Source: Sulfurospirillum halorespirans DSM 13726 (lineage in GTDB: Bacteria > Campylobacterota > Campylobacteria > Campylobacterales > Sulfurospirillaceae). Taken from it: 64,000 nucleotides of DNA. Positions within the stretch are counted from its first letter, which is position 1. Each line of letters starts with the position of its first letter. Positions 1-9,253 of this stretch are shown here, piece by piece. Position numbers and translations under genes: made by a program. The stretch is from the NCBI RefSeq assembly GCF_001723605.1, contig NZ_CP017111.1, positions 868,001-932,000 on the forward strand, written 5' to 3'. Below the pieces are notes generated by a model that did no database searches, was not told the DNA's origin, and worked only from the letters and a program-made list of their open reading frames with translations.

Positions 1-375
1 CGTTTTATTGGAACCCATGAGTGTGATGCGGCTCAAAATTTTAAAGAAGTTTTACTCAAAGCGCATAAAGAAGATATTCAACTCTTTAAATCCCCCGTTG
101 GCTACCCAGCGCGAGGGGTAAGAACCAATCTTATTCAGATGGTCGAGAAAAGAGAAGGACCTCCTATTCGCTGTATCAGTAACTGTGTCAGCCCCTGTCA
201 CAGAGGACAAGAAGCTAAAGCCGTAGGTTACTGCATTGCCGATAGTTTGAGTGACGCCTACATGGGAAAATTAGAGACAGGGCTCTTTTTTACAGGAGCC
301 AATGGCTATAAACTCAATGAAATTATTAGTGTAAAAGAACTTATTGCAAAGCTGGTACATGGGGAAGCAAATTAG
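1..375 (+). CDS. Nitronate monooxygenase family flavoprotein, C-terminal part
   Basis: The frame is open from the first base, so this is the C-terminal 124 residues of a gene that starts before the window. It reads RFIGTHECDA at the start and then KSPVGYPARGVRTN, followed by a cysteine-containing segment (CISNCVSPCH). This matches the end of the 2-nitropropane dioxygenase/nitronate monooxygenase family (FMN-dependent, cytosolic), which oxidises nitroalkanes or serves as an NAD(P)H-dependent flavin oxidoreductase. In Campylobacter such a gene sits directly before amiA, as here. Its stop overlaps the start of amiA, so the two are probably translationally coupled. The true substrate is unknown. 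Confidence 0.75.
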   Translation, partial: RFIGTHECDAAQNFKEVLLKAHKEDIQLFKSPVGYPARGVRTNLIQMVEKREGPPIRCISNCVSPCHRGQEAKAVGYCIADSLSDAYMGKLETGLFFTGANGYKLNEIISVKELIAKLVHGEAN

Positions 376-2005
376 AGCATTTTTTGTTTTACTGTTGATG
401 TGTGGTGCTCTTTTGGGAGCACCCAATTACATGCAACAGCTAGAGCAATACGATGCCCAAATGAAAAATGCAAATAACGATGAGATGTTGCGTGTCTTTC
501 ATGGACTTAAGGCGATCTATATTCAAGCGATTATTGGAAGCGATGATGCGCTTAAAAAAGAGACCTTAGAACGCCTTATTAAAACAGCAAAACTCCTTAA
601 ACTGGATGCTTCCAAGTATGAATCTGAACTTGCCACAATGAGTAAAGGCAGTCAAAAAACAGCCCCTTCAAAGCCACTGATTCCCCCACCTGCGGCGGAA
701 GAGAGTTTTGCAGACTCTAGCAGTAGCCCTAAAAACACAACTGCCCCTGTCGTTTCTGCCTTTCCTCCTGAAAAAGAGAGCCGCGTGAGTGCTCAGCCTG
801 CAACAACGCAGGTCGCTTCCACGCTACCTAAAAACTATAATGGCAAAAATGTACTGCACCATGTCAAAACCAGTGAAGAGGAGATCGTGCTTGATTTTGG
901 CTCTGCGGTTACTGAGAATAGTGTCAAGATTTTTGTTCTTAAAAGTGCAGATAGCTATAAAAAAATTATCGATATTCCTGCCATTATTATGAATGCTCCT
1001 TTAACCATTGCAACTCCTAAGAAATTGCAAAATCTACGCATCAGTCAGTACAATACCAATACGATCCGCATTATTTTAGATGCTCCAAGTGCCTTTGAGA
1101 CGTATGTAAGTGTGCTGGATAATCAAGTGATTTTATCGCTCGATAAAAAACCAATTTTGCGTGAGAAGAGAATCATAGCACCAACGGCAGAAGCCCCTAA
1201 AAAAGTTCCTGTTGTGGCAACTGTTCCTGAGCCTTCTTCCAAATCGTATACGGCTGCAACTTCTGCTGTTCCTGTAGAGCCAGTTCTTGTGCCCAGTAAA
1301 GCCTCCAATAAAAAAGGGGTGAAACGAGATAAAACGATCGTGATTGATGCGGGGCATGGTGGTAAAGATGCAGGTGCGATTGGGTATAAGCAACGCATGG
1401 AAAAGCATCTGGTGCTTGATATGGCGCTGCAGCTTGGAAAAGAGCTCAAATCTCGTGGATATAAAGTCTATTATACCCGTCAAAGAGATGAGTTTATCAA
1501 CCTACGGGATCGTACCAAAGTCGCCAATGATAAAAATGCCGACCTGTTTGTTTCCCTGCACGCCAATGCAGCCCCGACGGAAGCAAAAAAACTCTCTATG
1601 AAAGGCTTAGAGACCTTCTTTCTCTCTCCCGATCGTTCAGAGCGTTCTAAAAACGTCGCTGCTTTAGAGAACCAATCGGATATGGAAGAGATGGATTTTT
1701 ACTCCAAAGAGACCTTTCTCAATGTCTTTAATCGTGAAAAGATAGTGCTCTCCAATAAAATCGCGATAGATGTGCAATCGAGTATGCTCAAAAGTGTGCG
1801 CAAAAAGTACAGTGTGGAAGATGGCGGTGTCAGAGAAGCGCCATTTTGGGTCTTAGTAGGCGCTACGATGCCTTCCGTTTTGGTGGAATTAGGCTACATC
1901 AGCAACCCTGAAGAGTCCGATAATATGTTCAATCCTCAGTACCAAAGGCATTTGGTTGATGGTATTAGCGATGGAATTGATCAGTATTACGCTAACAATC
2001 CTTGA
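359..2005 (+). CDS. amiA: N-acetylmuramoyl-L-alanine amidase (Amidase_3)
   Basis: Periplasmic zinc amidase that removes stem peptides from peptidoglycan during cell separation. From ATG 359 the protein begins MGKQIRAFFVLLLMCGALLGA, a clear signal peptide; ATG 344 adds five residues and is less likely. The middle holds an AMIN-type targeting region (about residues 165-270), then a Pro/Ala-rich linker. The catalytic domain starts near residue 325 with VIDAGHGG (zinc His), MEKH (zinc Glu), SLHAN (zinc His) and ends with VELGYISN (catalytic Glu near 510). At about 548 aa it is long for the family because of the linkers. It overlaps the upstream gene and converges with the cinA-like gene. Confidence 0.93.
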   Translation: MGKQIRAFFVLLLMCGALLGAPNYMQQLEQYDAQMKNANNDEMLRVFHGLKAIYIQAIIGSDDALKKETLERLIKTAKLLKLDASKYESELATMSKGSQKTAPSKPLIPPPAAEESFADSSSSPKNTTAPVVSAFPPEKESRVSAQPATTQVASTLPKNYNGKNVLHHVKTSEEEIVLDFGSAVTENSVKIFVLKSADSYKKIIDIPAIIMNAPLTIATPKKLQNLRISQYNTNTIRIILDAPSAFETYVSVLDNQVILSLDKKPILREKRIIAPTAEAPKKVPVVATVPEPSSKSYTAATSAVPVEPVLVPSKASNKKGVKRDKTIVIDAGHGGKDAGAIGYKQRMEKHLVLDMALQLGKELKSRGYKVYYTRQRDEFINLRDRTKVANDKNADLFVSLHANAAPTEAKKLSMKGLETFFLSPDRSERSKNVAALENQSDMEEMDFYSKETFLNVFNREKIVLSNKIAIDVQSSMLKSVRKKYSVEDGGVREAPFWVLVGATMPSVLVELGYISNPEESDNMFNPQYQRHLVDGISDGIDQYYANNP

Positions 2006-2726
2006 TCGTTTTACCTTTTTTCAAAGCAGCCTCTTTAAAATAGCGTGACCACTGCTCGACTTTCTCTTTATCGGTATGGGCAATGTAAATCTCCGCGATA
2101 CGTTTATCGCCCACAAAACGAGGCAAAGAAGAAAAACTAAGCTCCTTCGGAAGCGCTTCCATAATCTCGATCAGATCATTTTCGGTCGTTTCCACAATGA
2201 AGGACTCACTGTAAAGTTTAGGTTGAGTAGGGAAGTATTGATCGAGGGCTTCTTTGACCATTGGCCATGCCATAGAGGGAAATCCTGGGGTGAAAAAGAA
2301 GCGTTGAAAGAGAGAAAATCCAGGGACTCGATTGACCACATTGTGTAAAAGTTCAGCCTCTGGAGGAAGCATCGCCATCGTGACACGATGAGGATAGGCC
2401 TCTTTACCATACTGCGCTTCAATGAGCTCTTTTGCTTTTACATGTAAGCTTAGAGGTTGGGCTGTAAACACCTTGCTGGCGATAGGGCGGGTAAGATCAT
2501 CGGGTGTGGCACCAATGCCACCAAAGCAGAACATTACACTTTGCGGATCATTTAGAATCATCTTAAAACAGTTTTGAATCAAAAGAGGTTTGTCTTCGAT
2601 CACGAAACTTCCTACATGTAAAAGTCCGCGGTTTTGTAGTTCTTGGTTGATAAAGGCGAAGTGTTTATCTACCCTGCGACCATTGAGCAGCTCAGTGCCG
2701 ATGATCACAGAGTAGAAGTGGTGCAT
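1992..2726 (-). CDS. CinA-like molybdopterin-binding domain protein
   Basis: A 244-residue protein consisting mainly of a MoCF_biosynth/CinA N-terminal type domain: IIGTELLNGRRVD near the start and FCFGGIGATPDDLT around residue 70 are the typical ligand-binding loops. It lacks the C-terminal nicotinamide-nucleotide amidase domain of full CinA, so a role in molybdopterin or nucleotide metabolism is only inferred. It starts in a TGATG overlap with adk, which places it last in an aspS-adk-cinA operon. Its 3' end overlaps the 3' end of amiA by 14 bp. A TTACATGTAA copy (2438-2447) is read as Leu-His-Val, and a one-base variant occurs at 2612-2621. Confidence 0.8.
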   Translation of the reverse strand: MHHFYSVIIGTELLNGRRVDKHFAFINQELQNRGLLHVGSFVIEDKPLLIQNCFKMILNDPQSVMFCFGGIGATPDDLTRPIASKVFTAQPLSLHVKAKELIEAQYGKEAYPHRVTMAMLPPEAELLHNVVNRVPGFSLFQRFFFTPGFPSMAWPMVKEALDQYFPTQPKLYSESFIVETTENDLIEIMEALPKELSFSSLPRFVGDKRIAEIYIAHTDKEKVEQWSRYFKEAALKKGKTIKDC

Positions 2727-3298
2727 CAGATGTTGCTTTTGACGAAATCTTCCATTTCGTTGACGATTTCTTCAATGCTTCTCTCTCCATTGATTTTATG
2801 AAGAAGACTTTTCGCACCGTAAAATGCTTGAATGCCAGCTAGTGGCTCTGTGTAAACTTTCATACGGTTTTTGAAGACTTGAACGTTATCGTCCGCCCCA
2901 CGTGCACGTCCTAAAACGCGGTCACATGCGACTTGCTCGCTGACTTCAACTTCAATGACCGAAACCAGTTTAACGGTTGTCTCTGTAGAGAGGATGGCAT
3001 CGAGTGCTTTCATCTGCTCATCGGAGCGTGGGAAGCCGTCTATGAGGACAACATTTTTAGGGCTATTTTTGATAGCACTGACGATGGTATTGATAACAAT
3101 GTCAAGAGGGACGAGATTGCCTGCACTGACAAACGAATCAATCGTTTTACCCAGTTCACTACCACTTGCCACTTCATCGCGAAGCAACTCACCGGTTGAA
3201 TAGTGTGCGATCACATCGCTATTTTTCTCAGCAATTAAACTTGCATCCGTTGTTTTACCACTGCCTGGGGCACCAATAATCAAAAATAGTCTCTTCAC
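2726..3298 (-). CDS. adk: Adenylate kinase
   Basis: Catalyses ATP + AMP = 2 ADP in the cytosol. The P-loop GAPGSGKTT lies at residues 9-17, the AMP-binding region follows ([12 protein letters not shown]), then LIDGFPRS near residue 85 and the DRVLGRARG segment. At 190 residues it is the short form: there is no cysteine-bearing zinc LID insertion. It sits 14 bp downstream of aspS and overlaps the cinA-like gene by one base. Gene order aspS-adk is shared with Campylobacter jejuni. Confidence 0.95.
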   Translation of the reverse strand: MKRLFLIIGAPGSGKTTDASLIAEKNSDVIAHYSTGELLRDEVASGSELGKTIDSFVSAGNLVPLDIVINTIVSAIKNSPKNVVLIDGFPRSDEQMKALDAILSTETTVKLVSVIEVEVSEQVACDRVLGRARGADDNVQVFKNRMKVYTEPLAGIQAFYGAKSLLHKINGERSIEEIVNEMEDFVKSNI

Positions 3299-3312
3299 TA
3301 ATAAACTCCTCT

Positions 3313-5061
3313 TTATTTGGTTTTTTCTCTAAGTCTAATGCCAAGGTCACGCAATTGATCACCTTCAACTGCACTTGGAGCGCGTGTTAATAAGCATTGT
3401 GCTTTTTGGGTTTTAGGGAAGGCAATCACATCACGAATACTTTCACTTTTGGTGATCAGCATCATCAAGCGATCAAGTCCGATGGCTAACCCACCATGCG
3501 GTGGTGCTCCGAATTTAAGTGCATCGAGTAAGAATTCAAACTTCTCATGCGCCTCTTCATCGCTGATACCAAGGAGATTAAAGACTTTTTGTTGAATCTC
3601 TTTTTTATGAATCCTAATACTTCCGCCACCCAGTTCAACACCGTTGAGAACGACATCATACGCAATCGATTCCATCTCATCGATAGGTGTGTTGTCAATG
3701 TCTTTTGGCATGGTGAAGGGATGGTGAAGTGCTTTGACTCTGCCATTTTCAACTTCAAACATCTCAAAATCAACGACCCACACAAACTCAAATTGATCTT
3801 TGGGGATGATGTTCATCGCTTCGGCTAAGAAGATACGAAAACGTCCCATATAATCTAATACGAGCTTTTTCTCACCAGCACCAAAGAAGATCGCGTCGCC
3901 TACATGTAAATCTGCTGCGCTAACAATTGCTTGTAAATCTTCTTCATCAAAGAATTTTGCTAAAGGCCCTTTAAGCCCTTCTTCTTTCATTTGAAAATAG
4001 CCCAGACCAGAGGCTCCAAATTTGCGAACATACTCTTCAAAGCCTTGCATTTGGCGTTTGGAGAAAATGTTATCGCCGTTTGGCACTTTAAGCGCTTTAA
4101 TGCGGTTTTTCTTGGTATCTTTCGCAATGTTGCTAAAAATCTCATTTTTACACTTTGCAAAGATATCGATCACATCAATCATCGAAAGATCATAACGAAG
4201 GTCAGGTTTGTCGGAGCCGTATTTTTCCATAGCCTCTTTAAAACGAATACGATTAAACGGAGTGGTGATCTCATGGCCGCACGCTTTGAAAACATCTTTT
4301 AAAAGATTTTCAGTTACTTTCATGACGTCTTCTTGGTTACAAAAACTCATCTCGATGTCAATTTGTGTAAATTCTGGTTGACGATCAGCGCGTAAATCTT
4401 CGTCACGGAAACATTTTGCCACTTGGAAATAACGATCAAATCCTGCACACATTAAAAGTTGTTTGAAAAGTTGAGGCGATTGGGGAAGGGCATAAAATTC
4501 ACCATTGTGAACACGACTTGGAACGAGATAATCGCGTGCTCCCTCAGGCGTTGATTTGGTTAAAATGGGCGTTTCAACCTCTAAAAAACCTTGCGAATCG
4601 AGTGAATTACGAACGGCAATCGTTGCTTTACTTCTGAGTTTGAAAATTTCGTAGGCTTTAGGATTACGAAGATCTAAGTAACGGTATTTCAGACGGACAT
4701 CTTCACCCACATTGTTATCGCCGATGACAAATGGAACAGTTTCACTAGCATTTTCAATGATCAATTCATCGACAACAATTTCGATTTTACCGGTTTTAAG
4801 ACGAGGATTTTCCAATCCTTCCCCTCTGGCTCGCACGCGACCTTTGGCTTTTAAGACAAATTCATCTCTCACGTGGGCGGCAAGGTCATGCGCGCTGATG
4901 CTATCTGCTGGGTCGCACACCAGTTGTACCAACCCTGATTTATCACGAAGGTCAATGAAGATAACCCCACCGTGATCTCTGTTGCTATTTGCCCAGCCAC
5001 ACACTTCTACAATCTCGCCAATGTTAGCGATATCTAAATCTGTACAATAATGACTTCTCAA
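3313..5061 (-). CDS. aspS: Aspartyl-tRNA synthetase (Asp/Asn type)
   Basis: Class IIb synthetase, 582 residues, bacterial type. It has an N-terminal OB-fold anticodon domain ([21 protein letters not shown]), motif 2 ([18 protein letters not shown]), the bacterial GAD insertion and motif 3 ([11 protein letters not shown]). Campylobacterota usually make Asn-tRNA by transamidation, so this enzyme is probably non-discriminating; that cannot be read from the sequence. First gene of the minus-strand operon with adk. A TTACATGTAG variant (3900-3909) again encodes Leu-His-Val. Confidence 0.96.
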   Translation of the reverse strand: MRSHYCTDLDIANIGEIVEVCGWANSNRDHGGVIFIDLRDKSGLVQLVCDPADSISAHDLAAHVRDEFVLKAKGRVRARGEGLENPRLKTGKIEIVVDELIIENASETVPFVIGDNNVGEDVRLKYRYLDLRNPKAYEIFKLRSKATIAVRNSLDSQGFLEVETPILTKSTPEGARDYLVPSRVHNGEFYALPQSPQLFKQLLMCAGFDRYFQVAKCFRDEDLRADRQPEFTQIDIEMSFCNQEDVMKVTENLLKDVFKACGHEITTPFNRIRFKEAMEKYGSDKPDLRYDLSMIDVIDIFAKCKNEIFSNIAKDTKKNRIKALKVPNGDNIFSKRQMQGFEEYVRKFGASGLGYFQMKEEGLKGPLAKFFDEEDLQAIVSAADLHVGDAIFFGAGEKKLVLDYMGRFRIFLAEAMNIIPKDQFEFVWVVDFEMFEVENGRVKALHHPFTMPKDIDNTPIDEMESIAYDVVLNGVELGGGSIRIHKKEIQQKVFNLLGISDEEAHEKFEFLLDALKFGAPPHGGLAIGLDRLMMLITKSESIRDVIAFPKTQKAQCLLTRAPSAVEGDQLRDLGIRLREKTK

Positions 5062-5204
5062 TGGTTCTTCCTAAAACGCTTTTTTAAAGTTAAGAGTATA
5101 GCTAAAAGTAGCTTTTCTTTAGTTTATTTTTAGAAGGGATTGTCATCTTTTGTGGTACAATCAACCCCAAGCTGTTATAAAAAATCTCTCAATTTTGGGG
5201 TAGC
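5062..5204. promoter_or_regulatory. Divergent intergenic region aspS / diguanylate cyclase
   Basis: This 143-bp gap separates the divergent starts of aspS (minus) and the GGDEF gene (plus). It is AT-rich and should hold promoters for both directions. I did not find a strong -35/-10 pair or operator that I would defend. A GGGG stretch about 4 bases before ATG 5205 is the best ribosome-binding candidate for the GGDEF gene. Confidence 0.4.
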
Positions 5205-6044
5205 ATGCATCTAATGATTATGATCGGTGAATTGGTTTTTTTAATTATCGGTGCTCTTTTCTTAGTGCGCGCACTCTCCCCCATTAAGCGGTTAATTTCT
5301 GAGCTGCCAGAAGGAACGCTAAAGCGACGTTGGCGACTCTTAAGCAATCTTACACTCTTCTTTCTCCTCTTTTACTTTGTTTTTGGTTACAACTTATGGC
5401 TACTGCGTGAAAGCATCACCATGCTCTCAATGCTTGGCTCTTTAATGCTTCTTTTAGGCGGTATTGCTTCGTATGTGATGGGGCAACTGGCACTTCAAAC
5501 AGCCAATGATGTCAAAGACATGGCAATTTTACAGCATGAAAGCATTACAGACGCGCTTACGGGACTTAAAAACAGACGTTATTTTGACCAGCGTATGAGT
5601 GAAGAGGTTGCTCTCTCCTTGCGCCATAAACTTCCCTTGAGTTTAATGCTTTTGGATGTGGATCATTTTAAAAAAATCAACGATACGTATGGACACCAAA
5701 TTGGGGATGAAGTCCTCTCCTCGCTTGCTAAACTCATTTCAGGAATGGTGCGCGATAGCGACATCGTCGCCCGATATGGGGGCGAAGAGATTGCCATTAT
5801 TACCCCTCGAACCAGCAAAGAAGAGGCGGCACTTTTAGCGGAGCGATTACGTGATTTGATTGAAAAAACGACGGTTGCAATGGTTGGAACCACACAAGAG
5901 GTTGTGCAAGTGACGGTGAGTTTGGGGATTTGCTCCCTTAGCGCCGTTATTACCGATAAAGATGCCCTCTTAGAAGAGAGTGATCAAGCCCTTTACTTGG
6001 CAAAAAAATATGGACGAAACAGGGTTGTAGTGAGTAATTGGTAG
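5205..6044 (+). CDS. Membrane-anchored diguanylate cyclase (GGDEF)
   Basis: Synthesises cyclic di-GMP from two GTP. The N-terminal third contains three to four hydrophobic helices (about residues 8-28, 46-64 and 72-95). A GGDEF domain follows from about residue 115 (DALTGLKNRRYFDQRM). The active site is GGEEI, a permitted variant, and RDSD lies five residues before it, forming the RxxD allosteric inhibition site. It is therefore probably active and product-inhibited. No recognisable ligand-binding domain is fused; the membrane part itself may be the sensor. It stands alone, divergent from aspS and convergent with a lipoprotein gene. Confidence 0.9.
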   Translation: MHLMIMIGELVFLIIGALFLVRALSPIKRLISELPEGTLKRRWRLLSNLTLFFLLFYFVFGYNLWLLRESITMLSMLGSLMLLLGGIASYVMGQLALQTANDVKDMAILQHESITDALTGLKNRRYFDQRMSEEVALSLRHKLPLSLMLLDVDHFKKINDTYGHQIGDEVLSSLAKLISGMVRDSDIVARYGGEEIAIITPRTSKEEAALLAERLRDLIEKTTVAMVGTTQEVVQVTVSLGICSLSAVITDKDALLEESDQALYLAKKYGRNRVVVSNW

Positions 6045-6045
6045 A

Positions 6046-6065
6046 GGGAAGAGAACTCTCTTCCC
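6046..6065. terminator. Stem-loop between convergent genes
   Basis: GGGAAGAG (6046-6053) and CTCTTCCC (6058-6065) form a perfect 8-bp stem with a 4-base loop. It lies immediately after the GGDEF stop codon and before the stop of the convergent lipoprotein gene, so it can serve both strands. Neither side has a good T-run, so strength as an intrinsic terminator is uncertain. Confidence 0.6.
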
Positions 6066-6070
6066 GAGGG

Positions 6071-6637
6071 CTACATACGTGTTAAGCGTGTTACGATTTG
6101 ATCGATACTGTCTGTAAATAACGAGTACAAGAACGGCTCTAAATCTTTTGAGTTATACGAAGGTGCGATCCATTTGCTCCCTTTTTGGCGGAAGTTTTGG
6201 GTGATCACATCGTCCCCTTTACGCACAACCACTTCAATTTCGATCTCGCCGTTAAGGTTTGCATCAAAATTTTTGTCATTGTAGATGAGCTCAATATCTT
6301 TAATAGAGACTTCGACAATCAGGTTCGCTTCACTGCTTGAAGCGTCGGTGTTAAAGCCCGCAAGATTGAGTGCATATCCTAACCCTTCTGTGTATTTCTC
6401 AGCAAAATTTTCGTTACTGTAGAAGTTGATGGTGGTGGAACTTTTTTGATCCACATAACCGATAATATTTTTCTTCGCACGTAGATCTTTCACAGGTTTC
6501 AGATAAACGACTTTCTTATCGCGTGTGATGGGGCCTTTGTATTCGGCTTTGTACGATTCTAAACTCAGTGCTTCATTTTTGTAGGTACAACCGCTAAAAA
6601 TAAGCAGTGCAACCGCTGCAAAAAAGAGATGTTTCAT
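6071..6637 (-). CDS. Outer-membrane-type lipoprotein (YajG-like)
   Basis: A 188-residue lipoprotein: MKHLFFAAVALLIFSGCTYK shows a signal peptide ending in the lipobox FSGC. The mature part contains VVYLKPVKDLRAKK and alternating beta-strand patterns that resemble the YajG family, whose function is not known. No catalytic motif is visible. It is monocistronic; transcription would start in the 98-bp gap shared with nadK. Confidence 0.75.
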   Translation of the reverse strand: MKHLFFAAVALLIFSGCTYKNEALSLESYKAEYKGPITRDKKVVYLKPVKDLRAKKNIIGYVDQKSSTTINFYSNENFAEKYTEGLGYALNLAGFNTDASSSEANLIVEVSIKDIELIYNDKNFDANLNGEIEIEVVVRKGDDVITQNFRQKGSKWIAPSYNSKDLEPFLYSLFTDSIDQIVTRLTRM

Positions 6638-6735
6638 GGTAGTGCTCCTCGTGTTTGACCTTCTGTGTGGTCTGTCATATCGGCGAATTATAGCATAATC
6701 GCTGATTAATAAAAGAGACGCTAAAATGAGGTATC

Positions 6736-7614
6736 ATGAAAATAACCAATCATACAAAAAAATTAACCACGATTACAACCGTAGGGCTTGTCAGCAAACC
6801 CAATGATGGCACGCTGTGCGGGTACGTGCATGAGATTGAAACAGCGCTCAATAAACACGGTGTTAACTTGCTCATTGAAGAAAAAAGTGCCCAACTTTTA
6901 GGGTGTGGCGAAGGGATAAGTTTTGAGCACATGTGTAAAGCGAGTGATTTTCTGATCTCCCTAGGCGGTGATGGTACCCTGATCTCGTTGTGTCGCAAAA
7001 GCTTCAAGTATCATAAACCCGTTTTGGGGATTCATGCGGGGCAATTAGGGTTTTTAACCGACATTCAGACCGATGAAATCAGCGATTTTATTGAAGAACT
7101 TTTTGTGGGAAATTACCGAATTGATACGCGAATGATGCTGGAAGTCTCTTTACATGTAAACGGTAAAGTGGAAAAAGTGGTTGCCTTTAACGACATTGTG
7201 TTATCGCGTTCTAAAATATCGCACATGAGTACCATCAAAGCCTATGTAGATGGGCAACTTTTTAATTCGTATTATGGCGATGGTTTGATCGTCTCAACCC
7301 CTACAGGCTCGACCGCCTACAACCTCTCAGCCGGAGGTCCTGTGGTGTATCCACTTACCGAAGCGCTGATCATCACGCCGATTTGCCCGCATTCGCTCTC
7401 TCAAAGACCACTTGTGTTGCCTGTCGATTTTGAGATTGCGTTTGAGAGTGATGGCGATACCGTGATTGTCGTGGATGGGCAAGATACCTATACGATGAAT
7501 GAGATTGAGCGGGTGAGTGTGCGCATCGCGAAGCAAGGAGCGGAGCTGATTCACAGTTTGGATCGCGACTATTTTGAGATATTGAAAAAGAAACTGCATT
7601 GGGGGCATCTGTGA
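6736..7614 (+). CDS. nadK: NAD kinase
   Basis: Phosphorylates NAD to NADP, 292 residues. Family motifs are all present: SLGGDGTLI (GGDGT catalytic loop, about residues 74-82), FNDIVLSR, and GDGLIVSTPTGSTAYNLSAGGPV around residues 177-198. It is followed without a gap by recN, a pairing also seen in Campylobacter. A TTACATGTAA copy at 7150-7159 is read as Leu-His-Val inside the gene. Confidence 0.96.
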   Translation: MKITNHTKKLTTITTVGLVSKPNDGTLCGYVHEIETALNKHGVNLLIEEKSAQLLGCGEGISFEHMCKASDFLISLGGDGTLISLCRKSFKYHKPVLGIHAGQLGFLTDIQTDEISDFIEELFVGNYRIDTRMMLEVSLHVNGKVEKVVAFNDIVLSRSKISHMSTIKAYVDGQLFNSYYGDGLIVSTPTGSTAYNLSAGGPVVYPLTEALIITPICPHSLSQRPLVLPVDFEIAFESDGDTVIVVDGQDTYTMNEIERVSVRIAKQGAELIHSLDRDYFEILKKKLHWGHL

Positions 7615-9152
7615 TAGAGCGCTTGTTGATTAAAAACCATCTCTCCTTTTCGGAGTGTGATATAGCATTTGAAAAAGGGTTAGTGGTTTTTAGCGGTCCG
7701 AGTGGGGCGGGTAAATCGGTGTTGATGCAAGGGCTTTTGTCGCTTTTTGGCTATGGCGATGTTCATGCTGATGTGATTGAAGCCGTTGTTGGGGAAAAAT
7801 TAGGACTCGAAGCCTTTGGTTTTGAAGAGGAAGAGCCAAATATTTTTAAATTTCTCAAAGCGAAGAATGCGCGTTATTTTATCAACACCCAAGCGGTCTC
7901 TAAAAAAGGGATGGTGGAGCTTTCGCGCACCTTCGTAAACTACCTATCGGTCAAAGATAACAGTGAATTTGAAAATAGCCGTCTTTTAAGCTTATTGGAT
8001 GGTGTATGTGCGCGTCAGGAGCCCGATCATCACGAGGTAGTGAGTAAATTTGAAACACTTTTCGGCGAATATAAAACCTTCAAAGAAGAGCTCAAACAGA
8101 TCGAAGCAGAAGAACAAAAAGTCGAAGATCTCAAAGAGTTTGCACGTTTTGAAATTGCCAAAATCAATGAAGTCTCTCCTAAGATCGGCGAAGATGAAGA
8201 GCTGCTCCGTTTTAAAAAATCGCTCTCTAAAAAAGAGAAGATTGAAGCGGCGATGCAAAAAGCAGGATCTATTTTTGAACTTGAAAGCAGTGTGATTGAA
8301 GTACTCACTCTTATTGAAACCAATAGCAGCTTTTTTGATGCGTGCATGAATGAACTGCGTTTGGTCTTTGAAAAGCAAAATGAAACCCTAGAAGCCCTTG
8401 AAGAGATCGATGTGGAATCGCTTTTAGATCGTATCGAAAAGATCGCACAGCTTAAAAAACGGTATGGTTCGATTGAAGAGGCATTGGCACATAAACACAA
8501 GCGTGAAGAGGAGCTTGCTCGTTATGAAAACATCGCTTTTGAGAAAAGCCAGTTGGAAAAAACCGTTGCTACTTATGAGCGCGAAGTAACGCAAAAGAGC
8601 CTGCACATCAGTCAAACGCGCCAGACCTATTTACCGCTGTTAGAAGCGCGCCTCAATGACTACCTTTCCCAGCTGTATATGCCTTCATTAAATCTGCGTT
8701 TGGAAGAGGGCGCCATGAGTGAACTTGGGTGTGATGCTTTACATGTAAACCTTGGCAAAGTCGATCTTAAAAAGATTAGTTCTGGCGAATACAACCGTGT
8801 CCGTTTGGCATTTTTAGCCACACAGAATGAATTTTTACTCTCACGTGGTGGTGTGCTCATCCTCGATGAGATCGATGCAAATCTCAGTGGTAAGGAGTCC
8901 ATGAGTGTCGCAAATGTCTTAAAAACGCTCTCATTGAAGTACCAAATCTTTGCGATTTCGCATCAACCACAGCTCTCGTCCGTTGCCAATCAGCATTTTT
9001 TGGTCACCAAAGATGCTTTACATGTAAGCCATGTGGTACCACTTGGAGACGCGGAGCGCATTGTGGAATTGGCGCGCATGGTGAGTGGTGAAAATGTGAG
9101 CGATGAAGCGATCGTTTTTGCCAAGTCTCTTTTAGAGAGTGCAAATTTGTAA
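7611..9152 (+). CDS. recN: DNA repair protein RecN
   Basis: SMC-like ATPase for double-strand break repair. The GTG at 7611 overlaps the nadK TGA as GTGA and has GGGGG a few bases upstream, so it is preferred over the in-frame TTG at 7599; this gives 513 residues. Walker A is GPSGAGKS near residue 29. A long Glu/Lys-rich coiled coil occupies about 140-350, ISSGEYNRVRLAF is the signature motif and LILDEIDANLSGKES the Walker B/D-loop region. It is slightly shorter than E. coli RecN. Two TTACATGTAA copies lie inside (8739-8748, 9018-9027), both encoding Leu-His-Val. Confidence 0.93.
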   Translation: MIERLLIKNHLSFSECDIAFEKGLVVFSGPSGAGKSVLMQGLLSLFGYGDVHADVIEAVVGEKLGLEAFGFEEEEPNIFKFLKAKNARYFINTQAVSKKGMVELSRTFVNYLSVKDNSEFENSRLLSLLDGVCARQEPDHHEVVSKFETLFGEYKTFKEELKQIEAEEQKVEDLKEFARFEIAKINEVSPKIGEDEELLRFKKSLSKKEKIEAAMQKAGSIFELESSVIEVLTLIETNSSFFDACMNELRLVFEKQNETLEALEEIDVESLLDRIEKIAQLKKRYGSIEEALAHKHKREEELARYENIAFEKSQLEKTVATYEREVTQKSLHISQTRQTYLPLLEARLNDYLSQLYMPSLNLRLEEGAMSELGCDALHVNLGKVDLKKISSGEYNRVRLAFLATQNEFLLSRGGVLILDEIDANLSGKESMSVANVLKTLSLKYQIFAISHQPQLSSVANQHFLVTKDALHVSHVVPLGDAERIVELARMVSGENVSDEAIVFAKSLLESANL

Positions 9153-9253
9153 CAGTTTTTTTCCACCTCATTTCTACTCGTTGCAAAAATCATACGAATA
9201 TCATATCTTTTCTTTACTCTGCGTGTAGAGTTTACATTTAAGAGGAGGTTTGT

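Noticed and set aside
8030-8500. Long reverse-strand open frames inside recN and similar shadows elsewhere
   Set aside because: They mirror strongly coding genes, have biased Ser/Leu/Phe composition and no ribosome-binding sites or family motifs.
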